Shown: positions 10,461 to 22,016, counted from the stretch's first letter. The stretch: DNA of 64,000 bases from Pseudeuparius sepicola (GCA_963920635.1 OY987298.1:35495787-35559786); one strand, 5' to 3'. Notes: generated by a model from the sequence alone, not told the origin. A program made the numbers and translations.

Positions 10461-10700
10461 TCTGGGTCAAGCTACTACATAACCAAAATAAAAAATACTG
10501 AACGTTATAAAATTTAAAAAATCATATTTTCTACGGATTTTTATCCTCTGAAAATTGTTCTTGTGTAAAATTCAGTTTCTCTGGGTCAAGCTAGGTGGTA
10601 ACTATATAACCAAAATAAAAAATACTGAACGTTATAAAATTTAAAAAATCATATTTTCAAGGGATTTTTGTCCTCTGAAAATTGGTTTTGTATAAATTGA
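10461..10700. repeat. Tandem duplication, about 122-bp unit
   Basis: TCTGGGTCAAGCTA...CATATTTTC is repeated once with small changes, each copy containing AAAAATACTGAACGTTATAA. The right arm has the mirror image at about 18420-18660. Confidence 0.8.
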
Positions 10701-11177
10701 GTTTCAATAAGTTACTAATTGAGATAATAGGAAAAAAATCTTAAGAATCTCTTATAGAATTCTGAGACAACGACCCTGAGAGTAAATATCATACAAAAAT
10801 CTTTGTGCGTTGACTTTCAACTCAATTTAATAATTAGGTTTAATAATGACAATTTTCTCGATTATCTAGAATCAAAAATATTGCGAGTGGCAATTTTCTA
10901 GATATCATGTGAAGCCTTATTATTGCGTCGTAAGTTAGAGGATCCAAAAATATTGGCTTAAATTGTTTAGTAAATGCGATTAAAATATGTTTAGTTTATC
11001 AACAGTTAATTGTAACAGCTTATAATCTTAGAAGCTAAACTCTTTAAAAAATTTTTTAGACAAAAAGTTGTAGTTTAATAATGGTCAGTTGGATTCCTTT
11101 TGAATCATGTTTGCATATTACCTACAAGGAGTTACAACCTCAAAACATAGAAATCGCTCATTTTAAACCGATTTAAT

Positions 11178-11528
11178 AAAAATTTCACCAAAACAATACT
11201 TTCACTCATATGATACACTTCTGATTAATAAAAAAGGCACCATAGGTAGTAATAATAAGATATTCAACGGAATTTTTATCGACTGTTTGCCCATTTTGCT
11301 AGCTTTTGGGGGTATTCCTTGATATTTTAGACTGATAAAAATTAATAATAAAAATTAAAAATAAAAATTTCACCAAAACAATACTTTCACTCATATAATA
11401 CACTTCTGATTAATAAAAAAGGCACCATAGGTAGTAGTAATAAGTTATTCAACGGAATTTTTATCGACTGTTTGCCCATTTTGCTAGCTTTTGGGGGTAT
11501 TCCTTGATATTTTAGACGGATAAAAATG
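11178..11528. repeat. Tandem duplication, about 188-bp unit
   Basis: The block from TTCACCAAAACAATACTTTC to CTTGATATTTTAGAC occurs twice in direct orientation. It contains TTTGCCCATTTTGCTAGC, related to the TTTTGCTGG motif at 11681 and 12038. Mirrored in the right arm at about 17590-17945. Confidence 0.8.
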
Positions 11529-11729
11529 AATAACTAAAATACAAAACGCACTGTTGACTTTACTTACGTGAATAGTAAGCCTATAATACGTATCGAAAAC
11601 AGAGAAATATTCAGGTCAAGAAAAAAATGGCCTAATTTACAATAAAAAAATATTGCAGACAACATAGCGATGACACCGATTGACCCGTTTTGCTGGTAAA
11701 AAGTAAACAAAGGTACCTATTGCGATTCT

Positions 11730-12050
11730 AATCAGGCATTTCCAACGGAGATGCCTTCAATACGCCCACGTGGGAGAGCCGCCGGTGTTTCGTCACATGC
11801 AAATCGCCGCTCGAGATGGAAGCATCTCGGCCTTTCGACGCATTGCGCGCCACTTCGTTTGTTGAAATCTGGCCGCCGCGCCGCCGTCAACTTGCCCGGA
11901 GATGCCTCGCTACGTGGTGCGTCGCATACTCGCCGTCGCGTGGTGTATGGGCGCCAGCTTTTGGCCAATTTCAAGGGAATCGTTTTTCATATTTTCGACG
12001 GATTTTCGTCCTTTTTGCAGACGTTACACTGCTAAATTGATCCGTTTTGC
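11730..12050 (+). other. GC-rich block with overlapping short ORFs
   Basis: A 300-bp GC-rich island in AT-rich DNA at the inner edge of the arm. Plus-strand frames of 94 codons (11751-12035) and 74 codons (11816-12040) and a minus frame of 80 codons (11732-11974) are all open, and all recur in the right arm. CACGTG lies at 11767 and a small hairpin CGAGATG..CATCTCG at 11813-11830. No family is recognised, so I do not choose a frame. The island could be a CpG-rich regulatory region rather than a gene. Confidence 0.35.
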
Positions 12051-12892
12051 TGGCAAAAAATATTTCTATCGCCATGACTGAGTCACGACGCTGGGCCTTA
12101 TGCGATAAACAATGTGTGTGGGTAGAGACATTCGCGGGAAAAGGTGTAACATAATATGCATGCTTTCTTCATGCAATGAATTGTAAATAAAATTCATACA
12201 TCGAACTGTGACTGGTGACTGGATAAAAATGCCGTAATAAGAATCGACTGTTTTCATGAATAACCTCATTGAATTTTATGCAGTTTTAGAAAGTTAATGT
12301 GGGTTGGAAAATTTGTATTATATGCTGGATGCAGAGAAAAAGTGGAAATTTCATATAAGTTGAGCTGTTTATGAATGAAAAAAAGTTGAGAGAACAATAC
12401 CTACTTATACAAACACAACAGAACGAGACAGTCTTAAAGAAAATGGGCAATTCACTCTTTGTGTATAGGACTCGAACAGCGACTTATTATTTTAATCGGT
12501 ACTGTTGTAAGAAATTCAGAAATGGAATTTTGGTTTATTTAATAAAAATATATACTTACACATTTTATCTTTATCTTTTTATGGTGCACTTTAACATATT
12601 TTCAGTTTGTAACATGTTTCTCAGGAGAACAAAATCAGGAAATACTTGTCTCTAGGATTATATTATTATTACATTTTAGTTTCAACATGTTTTTGCACTT
12701 ATAAGGGAGGATAGAAAAAAACCAAAAATATACATAAAACATATTTATTGTGTATAAAAATATAAAAGAAAATATACTTAAAAGCTAAGAATACGTATTA
12801 AATTTAAAACTAAAAGAAGGATAGGTATCTATAAACAACGTTGGAAAATAAAGACTCAAAAATTTTTTAAAAATATTTAATGTGAGAAAAAA

Positions 12893-13622
12893 CTACTTTT
12901 TTACCACATTAAATCTTTTTAAAATACCAGCAGACAGCCGTTTATCCCTCTCCATTTTCTCAATTTTGGCTATAGATACCTGCTCCCTTTTTCTCAGTCG
13001 TTCTTTCTCTCTCCTAATAGTCGCCAGTCGATGTTGCTCCTCTCTCAAGGATTTTAGATTTTCGGCGTCCTTTTGTTTCAGCCCTTTTGAGACCTGTAAT
13101 ATATAGGAACCGAGTGAAGTACTCCCAGGACTAGTCAGCTCCTCGAATTCATCCTCGCTGTCCATCTGCTGACTAACACTAATGTGCACGTCACTAAAGG
13201 AGTCCTCGCTGTCCATGCCCAACTGACGCATGTCTTTACCACCATTTCCTTTCAATTGTGGGTTATTCGTGTTTTCCACACCACACTGCTCGACGTCCTC
13301 TTGCCGATGAACCGGTGAAATAATGGAATTCGGACAGAATGCCATTATCTCGTCGTAACAAGGCACTTGGGAGGGCGACACGAAGGACGCACTATTCAAA
13401 TCGGGCATGTTGTATGACTGTGCAGAGTCGATGGTTGGCTGAAAAGAAAAAAAATAATAAGTTTAATTTAGAAAAAAAGTATTTTTCAAAAATAAAGTTT
13501 AAAAAATAATTTTGTATGAAGATTACCAGAAAACCAAGATTTATACTTACAGGCATTATTAGCATATTGCTAAGGATAGTAGGTTTCTTTGTCGAGAGAG
13601 ACAACTTCTTAGGGTGCTGCAT
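12893..13622 (-). CDS. Spliced 205-aa coiled-coil protein of the core
   Basis: Exon 1 runs from the ATG at 13622 down to 13551 (24 codons) and ends at a consensus donor GTAAGTAT. The 112-bp intron ends TTTTTTTTCTTTTCAG at 13439. Exon 2 starts at 13438 in phase 0 and runs to the stop at 12893, giving 205 residues. A TATA box (TATAAG, about 13684-13689) lies about 65 bp upstream and AATAAA lies at 12744-12749. The first 120 residues are acidic and serine-rich with a DSEDSFSD and a DSEDEFEEL patch. The last 60 residues are a charged helix (LREEQHRLATIRREKERL) likely to form a coiled coil with a basic end ending VVKK. No family is recognised. Intact splicing and promoter elements suggest it is or was expressed. 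A DNA-binding or adaptor role would be speculation. Confidence 0.65.
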
Positions 13623-13683
13623 TGTAAGTATCCAAAATACACAAAAAACACACCACTGGAACTACTATTGTGAATCAAGAAAC

Positions 13684-13689
13684 TTATAA
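13684..13689 (-). promoter_or_regulatory. TATA box of the spliced core gene
   Basis: On the minus strand TATAAGTTTC lies about 62-67 bp upstream of the ATG at 13622, consistent with a 30-40-nt leader. Confidence 0.4.
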
Positions 13690-13831
13690 GAGAGGAGGCT
13701 GTGAACTGGCTAATGGCCATTCAACAAACCTCTTTAAAGGGAAAAAATTCGATGTCAGTCAAAAAATATAGTAGGAGAAAAACGATTTGCCCACTCTAGA
13801 ATTTTTAAAAAACTTGTTTATTGATCTGTGC

Positions 13832-13960
13832 GAGACTGTGTGGCGTTATGCGTGGTCATTAAATTTAATATGTGGTAAACAAGAGGCCACGGGGATGAAC
13901 GATATAATGCAATGTAATCCAAAAAAAATTAGCTAGACTGTATGGCGTTATACACGTTCT
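13832..13960. repeat. Two direct copies of a 26-bp motif
   Basis: GAGACTGTGTGGCGTTATGC at 13832 and TAGACTGTATGGCGTTATAC at 13934 are direct repeats 102 bp apart, upstream of the spliced gene promoter. Confidence 0.5.
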
Positions 13961-15360
13961 TTAGGGCCGGACTGGGCTGATGGACTAGGGGGAATTAGAT
14001 TGTTAATACATCGCAGAGTCTTTGCGAAATTGAATGTGATAATGTTTAAAGAAACAAATCGCGCATGGGTTGTCCAATCATATCGTTGCACAGTTAATTA
14101 AAAATGTAGACGCAAAAACATATCTCCCAAAAAAAAAAAGTTCAACCTACTTTCCGCTTAAAAATCGAACAACAGAGGTATCTCCCATCGCTCACAAAAC
14201 CAATTCCAGAAAGGACAAGAACGCCAAGGCCGGGCGCACTCAAATTTCGTATCGGTGTTTTCTTTTAGTCGAAAAATATTTCCAAGGTAAAAGCTGAACT
14301 TTTGGGGTGTATGTTGAAAATTTACATTTTAGGGTACGAATGAGGTTGATCGCGGCGTCTCGGCTAGAAGGTCAAAATGGGTCAAAATGGGCCTAAGGTT
14401 TTGAAATTTTTTTTTTACACCTACCTAATTCTTCATCTTGAACAAGTTTCATTAACAACATTTTAACGTGTAAGCTACAGAAAAGGCACTCTTCTAAAAT
14501 AGTATAATATTTTTAATTAAAAGATACCTCTGTAAGGATATTAGGCAGACTTTTAGGCTATGTGTTCTCTAGAAAAATTGTTAGAGTGCTTGCTTTAGGT
14601 AGCGAAAATCGCAGGGGTAGAAAGTCACGGTGGAGTCATTGATAAACGGTTCCACTTATCGAAATTTGGAAGGAAGTCACTGTGGTAATCATCGTTAAAA
14701 TCTTCTATTACCTACGCTGCTATAATTAAATATTTATCTACGGCTTGGTTCTGTTTCTTTTCCAATGCCTAAATAGTACATTTTATAATATTAATTTTGT
14801 TTCCTCTCCAATATATTGTACGGTGTTTGTATCACATATATCTGTGAAAAACAACGTTTCAGATATTTCTCAGTTTTTAAGAGCGGTGTTTGGTCAGAAA
14901 CGATCTAGTGGATGATGGGGTAGTAAAAAGGCCGCCGTTTTTCCAGAGCCTGTTTTGAATACACCCCACCAAGTCTTGACTTGTCATTATGATAGGTATT
15001 GCATACTTTTGTATAGGAGTCAGCTTTTGTTAACCCAACTTCTTTCTGTTATCTTCTTCCACCATTTTAATCTCAATTCATCTACCCGACGCCACAATAT
15101 GTTACTAATCGTGAATAAATAGCACATTTCATAGTGAAGTTTATAAACCAGTGGGATTTGGCAATTTTGTTTAAATATAATGAAAAATAGCTCGTTTTGG
15201 TCTTGATTATTGTTAGACAAATTATCGCAAACTTCACTTTTCAGAAGAATGATTTTATTGTGATGTAATGATTGTACAAAAACGCCAGCCCAAACACGAT
15301 CACGATAATTAACTGCTAACCTTAAACAAAACAGCTGACGATTTTATGCGATTTTTATTA

Positions 15361-15563
15361 TGACTTAGCTTGTTGTTCCCCTGTTCCGCGCTGACTTAGC
15401 CTATTCTTCCCGTGTATGGGTATTTTAAAGTAATACGTATATTGTGACCTAGCCTGTTTTTCCCCTGACTATTACGTTGGTTTGAAAGAGCACACAATTT
15501 ACCACAAGATGGCACTGTAATCCCAATTTCAACAAAAAATGACTTGGCCTGTTTTTCCCGTGT
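15361..15563. repeat. Four iteron-like direct repeats
   Basis: The consensus TGACTTAGCCTGTTTTTCCC followed by CTGT or GTGT occurs at 15361, 15392, 15445 and 15540, all in the same orientation, with spacings of 31, 53 and 95 bp. They lie in the unique core near its middle. Iterated sites of this kind serve as binding sites for replication or partition proteins in other systems; here the role is unknown. Confidence 0.7.
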
Positions 15564-15867
15564 ACCCTTCATATGGTTTTGTTTCTCTCAAGATTGGGTT
15601 TCAACCCCAGTGGCGAAAGAAGGAAGGCCCCAACTTGCATTATCTAGTTTTTACTCTAATCTTTTCTAGTCTATATTGTTTAGGATTTGTATGAAAAAAT
15701 GAATTTTGTATCATCAAGTTTGCGACTCTCCCTGCAGCTCGAAACGGTTGTTTGTGATTCCATACTTTCATAATATAAGCTTATAAGGTAATATCCCATA
15801 TTTTTAAATTACACTATTCTTTGTATCTCTCTAATATGTTTGATCAAACATGGATTAGACCTCCTGC

Positions 15868-16095
15868 GCCCTGCATTCTACCTCAAAGGTGGTGGGAAAA
15901 TGAATGCATATAGTTTTGTTACAATTTAAAAATATATATAAAAGAACAATTCAACCTATTTATAACTAATATCCATATGAAACTGTACGTCTAATTTGCG
16001 ATTAAAAATTTTTGTTGAAGGTGTGAAACATTTTCGATTTTTTTTTTTATTGCGTTCTGTATTCTACCTCGAAGTAGGAAACGAACGCATGATGA
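15868..16095. repeat. Diverged direct repeats GCGYYCTGYATTCTACCTC
   Basis: About 40 bp around CTGCATTCTACCTCAAAG (15870) is repeated, diverged, around CTGTATTCTACCTCGAAG (16058), each ending near GAAYGCAT. A T-run precedes the second copy. Confidence 0.45.
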
Positions 16096-16102
16096 TTGTC
16101 AG

Positions 16103-16285
16103 TTAAATGCGACGTGGTTCTTCAATTTCTCGGCCACGCTCGTCGGCCAAATTTTTTATCGAGACTTGCACAGCAAAACGCCGGGCGCCACGGAGCGCCG
16201 CTGCGTCTAGGGTTCCGATGCAAAATATCTCAGCCGCGCTCGTACCTGGATCGTGGGAGCACAGATGTTTGATGACACCCGGATT
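16103..16285. pseudogene. GC-rich coding relic, strand uncertain
   Basis: A 180-bp GC-rich block where both strands look coding. The minus frame that continues that of the GNAT-like gene after its TGA at 16286-16288 is open for 60 codons to a TAA at 16103. The plus frame from about 16056 has strong GC3 and plausible composition (for example GSDAKYLSRARTWIVGAQMF) but is cut by TAG codons near 16209 and 16305. I cannot decide which strand was coding. No family is recognised. Probably a decayed gene. Confidence 0.35.
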
Positions 16286-16819
16286 TCAGAGGCGTACATC
16301 AGGGTGTAGTCTAATTTCTTGCTGAATCATCAATGTTGGAGGATTTCGGCAATAATGGACCCGATTTTGAGGTGCTTTGTGAAAAAAAAAAAGAAGAAAA
16401 ATTGACACAAACATTTTATTAGGGGATCTATACATGGTGTTATAATTTATTTCTCCGTAATTAATACATGAACAGTTTTCAAAAAGTTTTTCTGAATTGG
16501 TATTAGAACAGAAAGACGTAAATTGATTAATTTTCTTAATATGATTCACTAGTCTTGACGCATATCCTCTTCGACGATATTCTTCATGGGTAAAAACAAA
16601 ATTGAGATTTTTCGGGTTGGAGTGTTTGTTTAAAGGGTCGAAATCAATTTTTGACATTAGGACAAATGAAACCGGTTTAGCATCAACGTATAATATATAG
16701 CACGATATTTTTTTATCTAGGCATCACTGATCGAACATACTTCTTGCAATACCATCTCTCACGACTTCTTGTCTTATTTTGTTTACTGCTTGTCGATCAA
16801 AAAAGAATCTGATCTCCAT
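16286..16819 (-). pseudogene. Broken GNAT-acetyltransferase-like gene
   Basis: From the ATG at 16819 a frame runs 31 codons to an in-frame TGA (16724-16726), continues open for 145 codons, and meets a second TGA at 16286-16288. The part after the first stop contains KPVSFVLMSKIDFD, then LNFVFTHEEYRRRGYASRLV. This matches the GNAT motif A layout: a beta strand, then an R-R-x-G-Y-A acetyl-CoA pyrophosphate loop, then a helix. A further NTNSEKLFENCSCINYG segment follows. AATAAA occurs inside the frame near 16418 next to an out-of-frame TAATAA, so the original stop was probably there and a frameshift removed it. GNAT enzymes acetylate amines using acetyl-CoA; the substrate cannot be inferred. The internal TGA and lost stop indicate a pseudogene, sequencing error or, less likely, recoding. 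Confidence 0.55.
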
Positions 16820-16865
16820 GTTGCACAGACGTTTGAATGAAAAATCATCGGTCACACACTTTTAA

Positions 16866-16935
16866 GACATTACCCCCACCACTTTTATATTTTTCCATAC
16901 ACTTTTTAAGACGTTACCCCCACCACTTTTATAAA
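16866..16935 (-). promoter_or_regulatory. Tandemly duplicated TATA promoter
   Basis: On the minus strand two 37-38-bp units, each TATAAAAGTGGTGGGGGTAA then YGTCTTAAAA, lie head to tail directly upstream of the GNAT-like ATG. The proximal TATAAAAG is about 65-70 bp from the start codon. Confidence 0.55.
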
Positions 16936-19900
16936 TTTTAAACTAGCCGAAACCTTGACCCATTTGAGATGTTAAGATATTTGGGGAAGCGTTTGGAAGT
17001 TGCGCCAGCAGCGAATTGCATAAGGTCAAGCGTCGTGACTCAGTCATGGCGATAGAAATATTTTTTGCCAGCAAAACGGATCAATTTAGCAGTGTAACGT
17101 CTGCAAAAAGGACGAAAATCCGTCGAAAATATGAAAAACGATTCCCTTGAAATTGGCCAAAAGCTGGCGCCCATACACCACGCGACGGCGAGTATGCGAC
17201 GCACCACGTAGCGAGGCATCTCCGGGCAAGTTGATGGCGGCGCGGCGGCCAGATTTCAACAAACGAAGTGGCGCGCAATGCGTCGAAAGGCCGAGATGCT
17301 TCCATCTCGAGCAGCGATTTGCATGTGACGAAACACCGGCGGCTCTCCCACGTGGGCGTATTGAAGGCATCTCCGTTGGAAATGCCTGATTAGAATCGCA
17401 ATAGGTACCTTTGTTTACTTTTTACCAGCAAAACGGGTCAATCGGTGTCATCGCTATGTTGTCTGCAATATTTTTTTATTGTAAATTAGGCCATTTTTTT
17501 CTTGACCTGAATATTTCTCTGTTTTCGATACGTATTATAGGCTTACTATTCACGTAAGTAAAGTCAACAGTGCGTTTTGTATTTTAGTTATTCATTTTTA
17601 TCCGTCTAAAATATCAAGGAATACCCCCAAAAGCTAGCAAAATGGGCAAACAGTCGATAAAAATTCCGTTGAATAACTTATTACTACTACCTATGGTGCC
17701 TTTTTTATTAATCAGAAGTGTATTATATGAGTGAAAGTATTGTTTTGGTGAAATTTTTATTTTTAATTTTTATTATTAATTTTTATCAGTCTAAAATATC
17801 AAGGAATACCCCCAAAAGCTAGCAAAATGGGCAAACAGTCGATAAAAATTCCGTTGAATATCTTATTATTACTACCTATGGTGCCTTTTTTATTAATCAG
17901 AAGTGTATCATATGAGTGAAAGTATTGTTTTGGTGAAATTTTTATTAAATCGGTTTAAAATGAGCGATTTCTATGTTTTGAGGTTGTAACTCCTTGTAGG
18001 TAATATGCAAACATGATTCAAAAGGAATCCAACTGACCATTATTAAACTACAACTTTTTGTCTAAAAAATTTTTTAAAGAGTTTAGCTTCTAAGATTATA
18101 AGCTGTTACAATTAACTGTTGATAAACTAAACATATTTTAATCGCATTTACTAAACAATTTAAGCCAATATTTTTGGATCCTCTAACTTACGACGCAATA
18201 ATAAGGCTTCACATGATATCTAGAAAATTGCCACTCGCAATATTTTTGATTCTAGATAATCGAGAAAATTGTCATTATTAAACCTAATTATTAAATTGAG
18301 TTGAAAGTCAACGCACAAAGATTTTTGTATGATATTTACTCTCAGGGTCGTTGTCTCAGAATTCTATAAGAGATTCTTAAGATTTTTTTCCTATTATCTC
18401 AATTAGTAACTTATTGAAACTCAATTTATACAAAACCAATTTTCAGAGGACAAAAATCCCTTGAAAATATGATTTTTTAAATTTTATAACGTTCAGTATT
18501 TTTTATTTTGGTTATATAGTTACCACCTAGCTTGACCCAGAGAAACTGAATTTTACACAAGAACAATTTTCAGAGGATAAAAATCCGTAGAAAATATGAT
18601 TTTTTAAATTTTATAACGTTCAGTATTTTTTATTTTGGTTATGTAGTAGCTTGACCCAGATGGAATTTTTCTTTTCATCACATTCTGTTCTAACGGGAAG
18701 CGTTTATGATGTTGTCTCGGTCTATTGAACAACTATTCTAAAATAACCCAACCTGTATAAAACATAAAATGGGACAGCCACATCACTACTTTTTTTGCCT
18801 TGTATATTTCCAAACTGGCTGTTAGATGTGTTTCTCACCTTAAAAAATTAAAGCCAATATTTTTTGGACCCTCAAACTTGCAACACAATTAGGTTTCACA
18901 TCTCTGGCATATTTCTCATTTATTTTATATATACGTAGGTATAAGTTTCATTGTTTAATAAAACCAACTCGGCACTTTTCACGTCCTATGCGTCGCACTT
19001 GCTTCAGTAGATTCTCGGTCGTGGCCACAAATAAAGACTCTATCGAGGCGTTGTAATAAATATATGAAAAGTCTGAGTTTCGTGTTTGTTTTTCTTTGGA
19101 AAGATGGAAGTGTATCAGTACCTACTTCAGTATAATAGATACGCGTAGTTCAGTGAAATTTTGGATTACGGCAGTACCTATCTATGGAATTTGAACGGTT
19201 ACTGGTTGTTTTTCCCGTGAAAATGACTGTGCCGTTAGAAAAATGATGTTTGGTTATATCTGATAGCTCGGGGATGTTTATTTTACTGTCTGGGGCATTA
19301 GATGTAACCTGATTTCTTTTTATACATCATCAAGAATCTTTCTGTGAGTTGTATTTTGTTTTCTTATCTCTAGGGTATTTTTTTTATGTACTTGCGTCGC
19401 ATTTTGAAACCTATATCGTAAAACCGGTGGTGGCACCCTGTGTTTAAAAACTATACTTCGAAAAAACATCTTGTCTAATCCAATTTTGTTATCATTTTCG
19501 TAAATGGGGTAAACAAATTAAACGTTAGCAATTATATTTGTATCAAAAAAAATTTTGTCGAAAAAGAATTTGGCAAAAAAAAAAATTGGCAAAAAAAAAT
19601 TCGACAAAAAAAAAATTGGCAAAAAAAATGTCAAAAAAAATTTTACAAAAAAAAATTTTGACAAAAAAAATTTTTACAAAAAAAAAATTTTGACAAAAAA
19701 AATTTTAACAAAAAAAAAATTTGGCAAAAAAAAATTTGGCAAACAAAAATTTTGGCAAAAAAAATTGTCAAAAAAAAAATTTGACAAAAAAAAATTTTGA
19801 CGAAAAAAAAATTGACAAAAATAATTTTTGGCAAAAAACTTCTACAAAAAATCACAAAAAATTTTCACCTGTCTGAATGACAGTCGGTCCTCCGCCTATT

Positions 19901-21893
19901 AAGATATAGCTTTTACTTCCTTTATATAAGTTTTCGTTTCCAAGATATCAAGCGGTTTATAAATGGGACAGCTGGTATATTTACATTTTTTTCTTTCTTT
20001 TGCTCATGTAATCCTTGGGAATTTTTTTACGAAAGGTTTCCAAATATCTAGCTGTTTAAAAATGGGACAGCTGGTATATACTTACTTGCATCTTGGAGCA
20101 CTCGAACTGATACGTGGAATCACGCACCCTTCTTATAGGCCATTATTTGTCGACTAAGGTTTTTTTTTGTCTGGTCAGCAGAGCCGCGTTTGCCTACCAA
20201 GGTTTTTTCCTAACCTTATATATTTTTTGAATCCACCGGTATAAAATATCGTCATTATTTCCTTCTGTGGGGAACTAAAAAATATTTACTTTCAAATAAG
20301 GTTGAGGAAACCGGTATTTAAAAAAGTAATAACCCCTAAAATTTTTCCAAACGAGATGAACTGAAACAGCTAGGGTGTATAAAATGGGACAGCCGCGCAA
20401 TTACCTTTTTCGGTCTTGTGTATATTTTACTGGAATAAATAATTATTTCCAATTTTTTTTTGGTACAACCTCTACATCGTATTTTTTTTACTGAAATTTT
20501 TTCATCATTTTTTTCCAAGTGAAACTGACGTTATTTTTACCTTTACATATATTTTTACCGGTATACAACACTTATTCGAAAATTCTACCTACATTTTCAC
20601 GTCTTGGATTTTTTTTACAGATTTTGTTCAAACAAAATTTCCTATGTTATCTGGGGCCTTCCGACTAACTATTATAATAACTGTTTTTATCAGTCACTCG
20701 AAAAAATTCTATCTGCACTTGTATATAAAACATTCGTCTGAGTCTTGTCTTGTACATTTCACCGTCAAAAAATGAAAATTTCCCAAAATGTTATCGGGAT
20801 TATAGGATCAGGACCTTTTTAAAATTACATTTTTTGAATAAAAAATTTTCAAATTTTTTCGATTTTTCATAGGTATCAAAAGTGCGGAACTGCGCATGCG
20901 CGAAACGCGTGCAAGGGGGAAGGGTGGATTTTGTTCGGGCAAGTACATGCCAGTCGGACGGAGGCCTTCGGCCTCCGTTCCTCCTGGCACATAGTTGCCC
21001 ACCCGCCACCCCCCACCCACCCCGGGGTAGACTAAGTCCACCCCCCCCAAGGGGTGGCCCCAAAATCGATTGCGCTATATGAGGATTTTTTCCGATCAGC
21101 CGATCAGAAGATATATTTGGAAATCACGATATACCTGCATCAGCAGAAAATCCGAGCCCCTGACGTACTAATTGTTTACGTTGTACATCGCATCATATAC
21201 GGTTCCACGTGGTTTCTTATTTACCATAATGTATCACATTTCCTGATACCAAGGAGTCTACCTCGGATTTCCACGTGTCTAGTTGAAGATTCCGGCCTAA
21301 ATCGTTTGCGTTACATGCTGATTTTCCCAAATTTTCCGTTTATTATTCTATCTGCAATTTTTTCAGATTTTTTTATTTAGAAGATAATTGGGTGAAATTT
21401 GTAGCCTATTGTTCTATATGCGGTTTCAGCAAAATCGCTGAGTGCTCGACCAAACAAAGCAGGCGTCTGTCGTGAACTATTCCACGTGTTTTCTCTTACT
21501 ATATATTTACTATGCGGTCACGCGTTCGCAGCGAGTAACCCGATGCGATGCAACAGCTGAGTTATAATTTTGTGTACTTGAACAATTCGGGGTTTATTTG
21601 CACAAATAAATTAAAAATTATGGTTCATAAGATCACAAACGCAGACCTTATCGATAACAATTTTATTAGACTTTTTTTTTTCATTATTAGCCATTACTTG
21701 ACATAACCTACAATTTTCCAAATTTATGTGTATAAGTTAAGAATCACCCTGTATACACATAACAGTGGAATAGAGTGATATTATTGCTTAGAGTGAGAGT
21801 TTTATTATAATATGATGCTTCAGGTGTTTTCCCTTCAACACAAAGATTCTTATAAAAAAACACAACAAAAGATTTTTAAACGTTTATTAAAAA

Positions 21894-22016
21894 TTAATTG
21901 TGTAAGTCAATATGTTTTATCTTCATTTTAATTTCATATAACATAAGTTCATATTTCAATGCTCCTAAATTCTTCAAATATTGTTGCAGTTTTCTTCTGT
22001 ACTCCAGCTTCGTCAT
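21894..22016 (-). CDS. Gene B copy in right arm
   Basis: This is the inverted copy of the 40-codon frame at 7106-7228. It overlaps the gene A stop by ATGA and is followed by AATAAA. One codon differs (GGA for GAA at about residue 18). Confidence 0.45.
   Translation of the reverse strand: MTKLEYRRKLQQYLKNLGALKYELMLYEIKMKIKHIDLHN

Larger units (their letters stand above)
6476..12103. repeat. Left 5.6-kb terminal inverted repeat
   Basis: This is the left arm of the giant element. In order from the tip it has a TF-site cluster (6540-6625), three CCCCACTCCAACG repeats (6644-6706), genes A and B (6801-7228), a GC block with hairpin (8058-8240), an oligo-T minisatellite (9285-9580), tandem duplications (10461-10700, 11178-11528), and a GC-rich block with short ORFs (11730-12040). 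Confidence 0.9.
12104..17018. other. Unique core of the giant element
   Basis: The 4.9-kb spacer between the arms. The supported genes are on the minus strand: a spliced gene at 12893-13622 and a broken GNAT-like gene at 16103-16819. Between them (13700-15950) I see direct repeats and scattered short frames but no recognisable protein. A plus-strand frame of 94 codons at 12371-12655 is open and hydrophobic toward its C-terminus, but unsupported. Confidence 0.6.
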
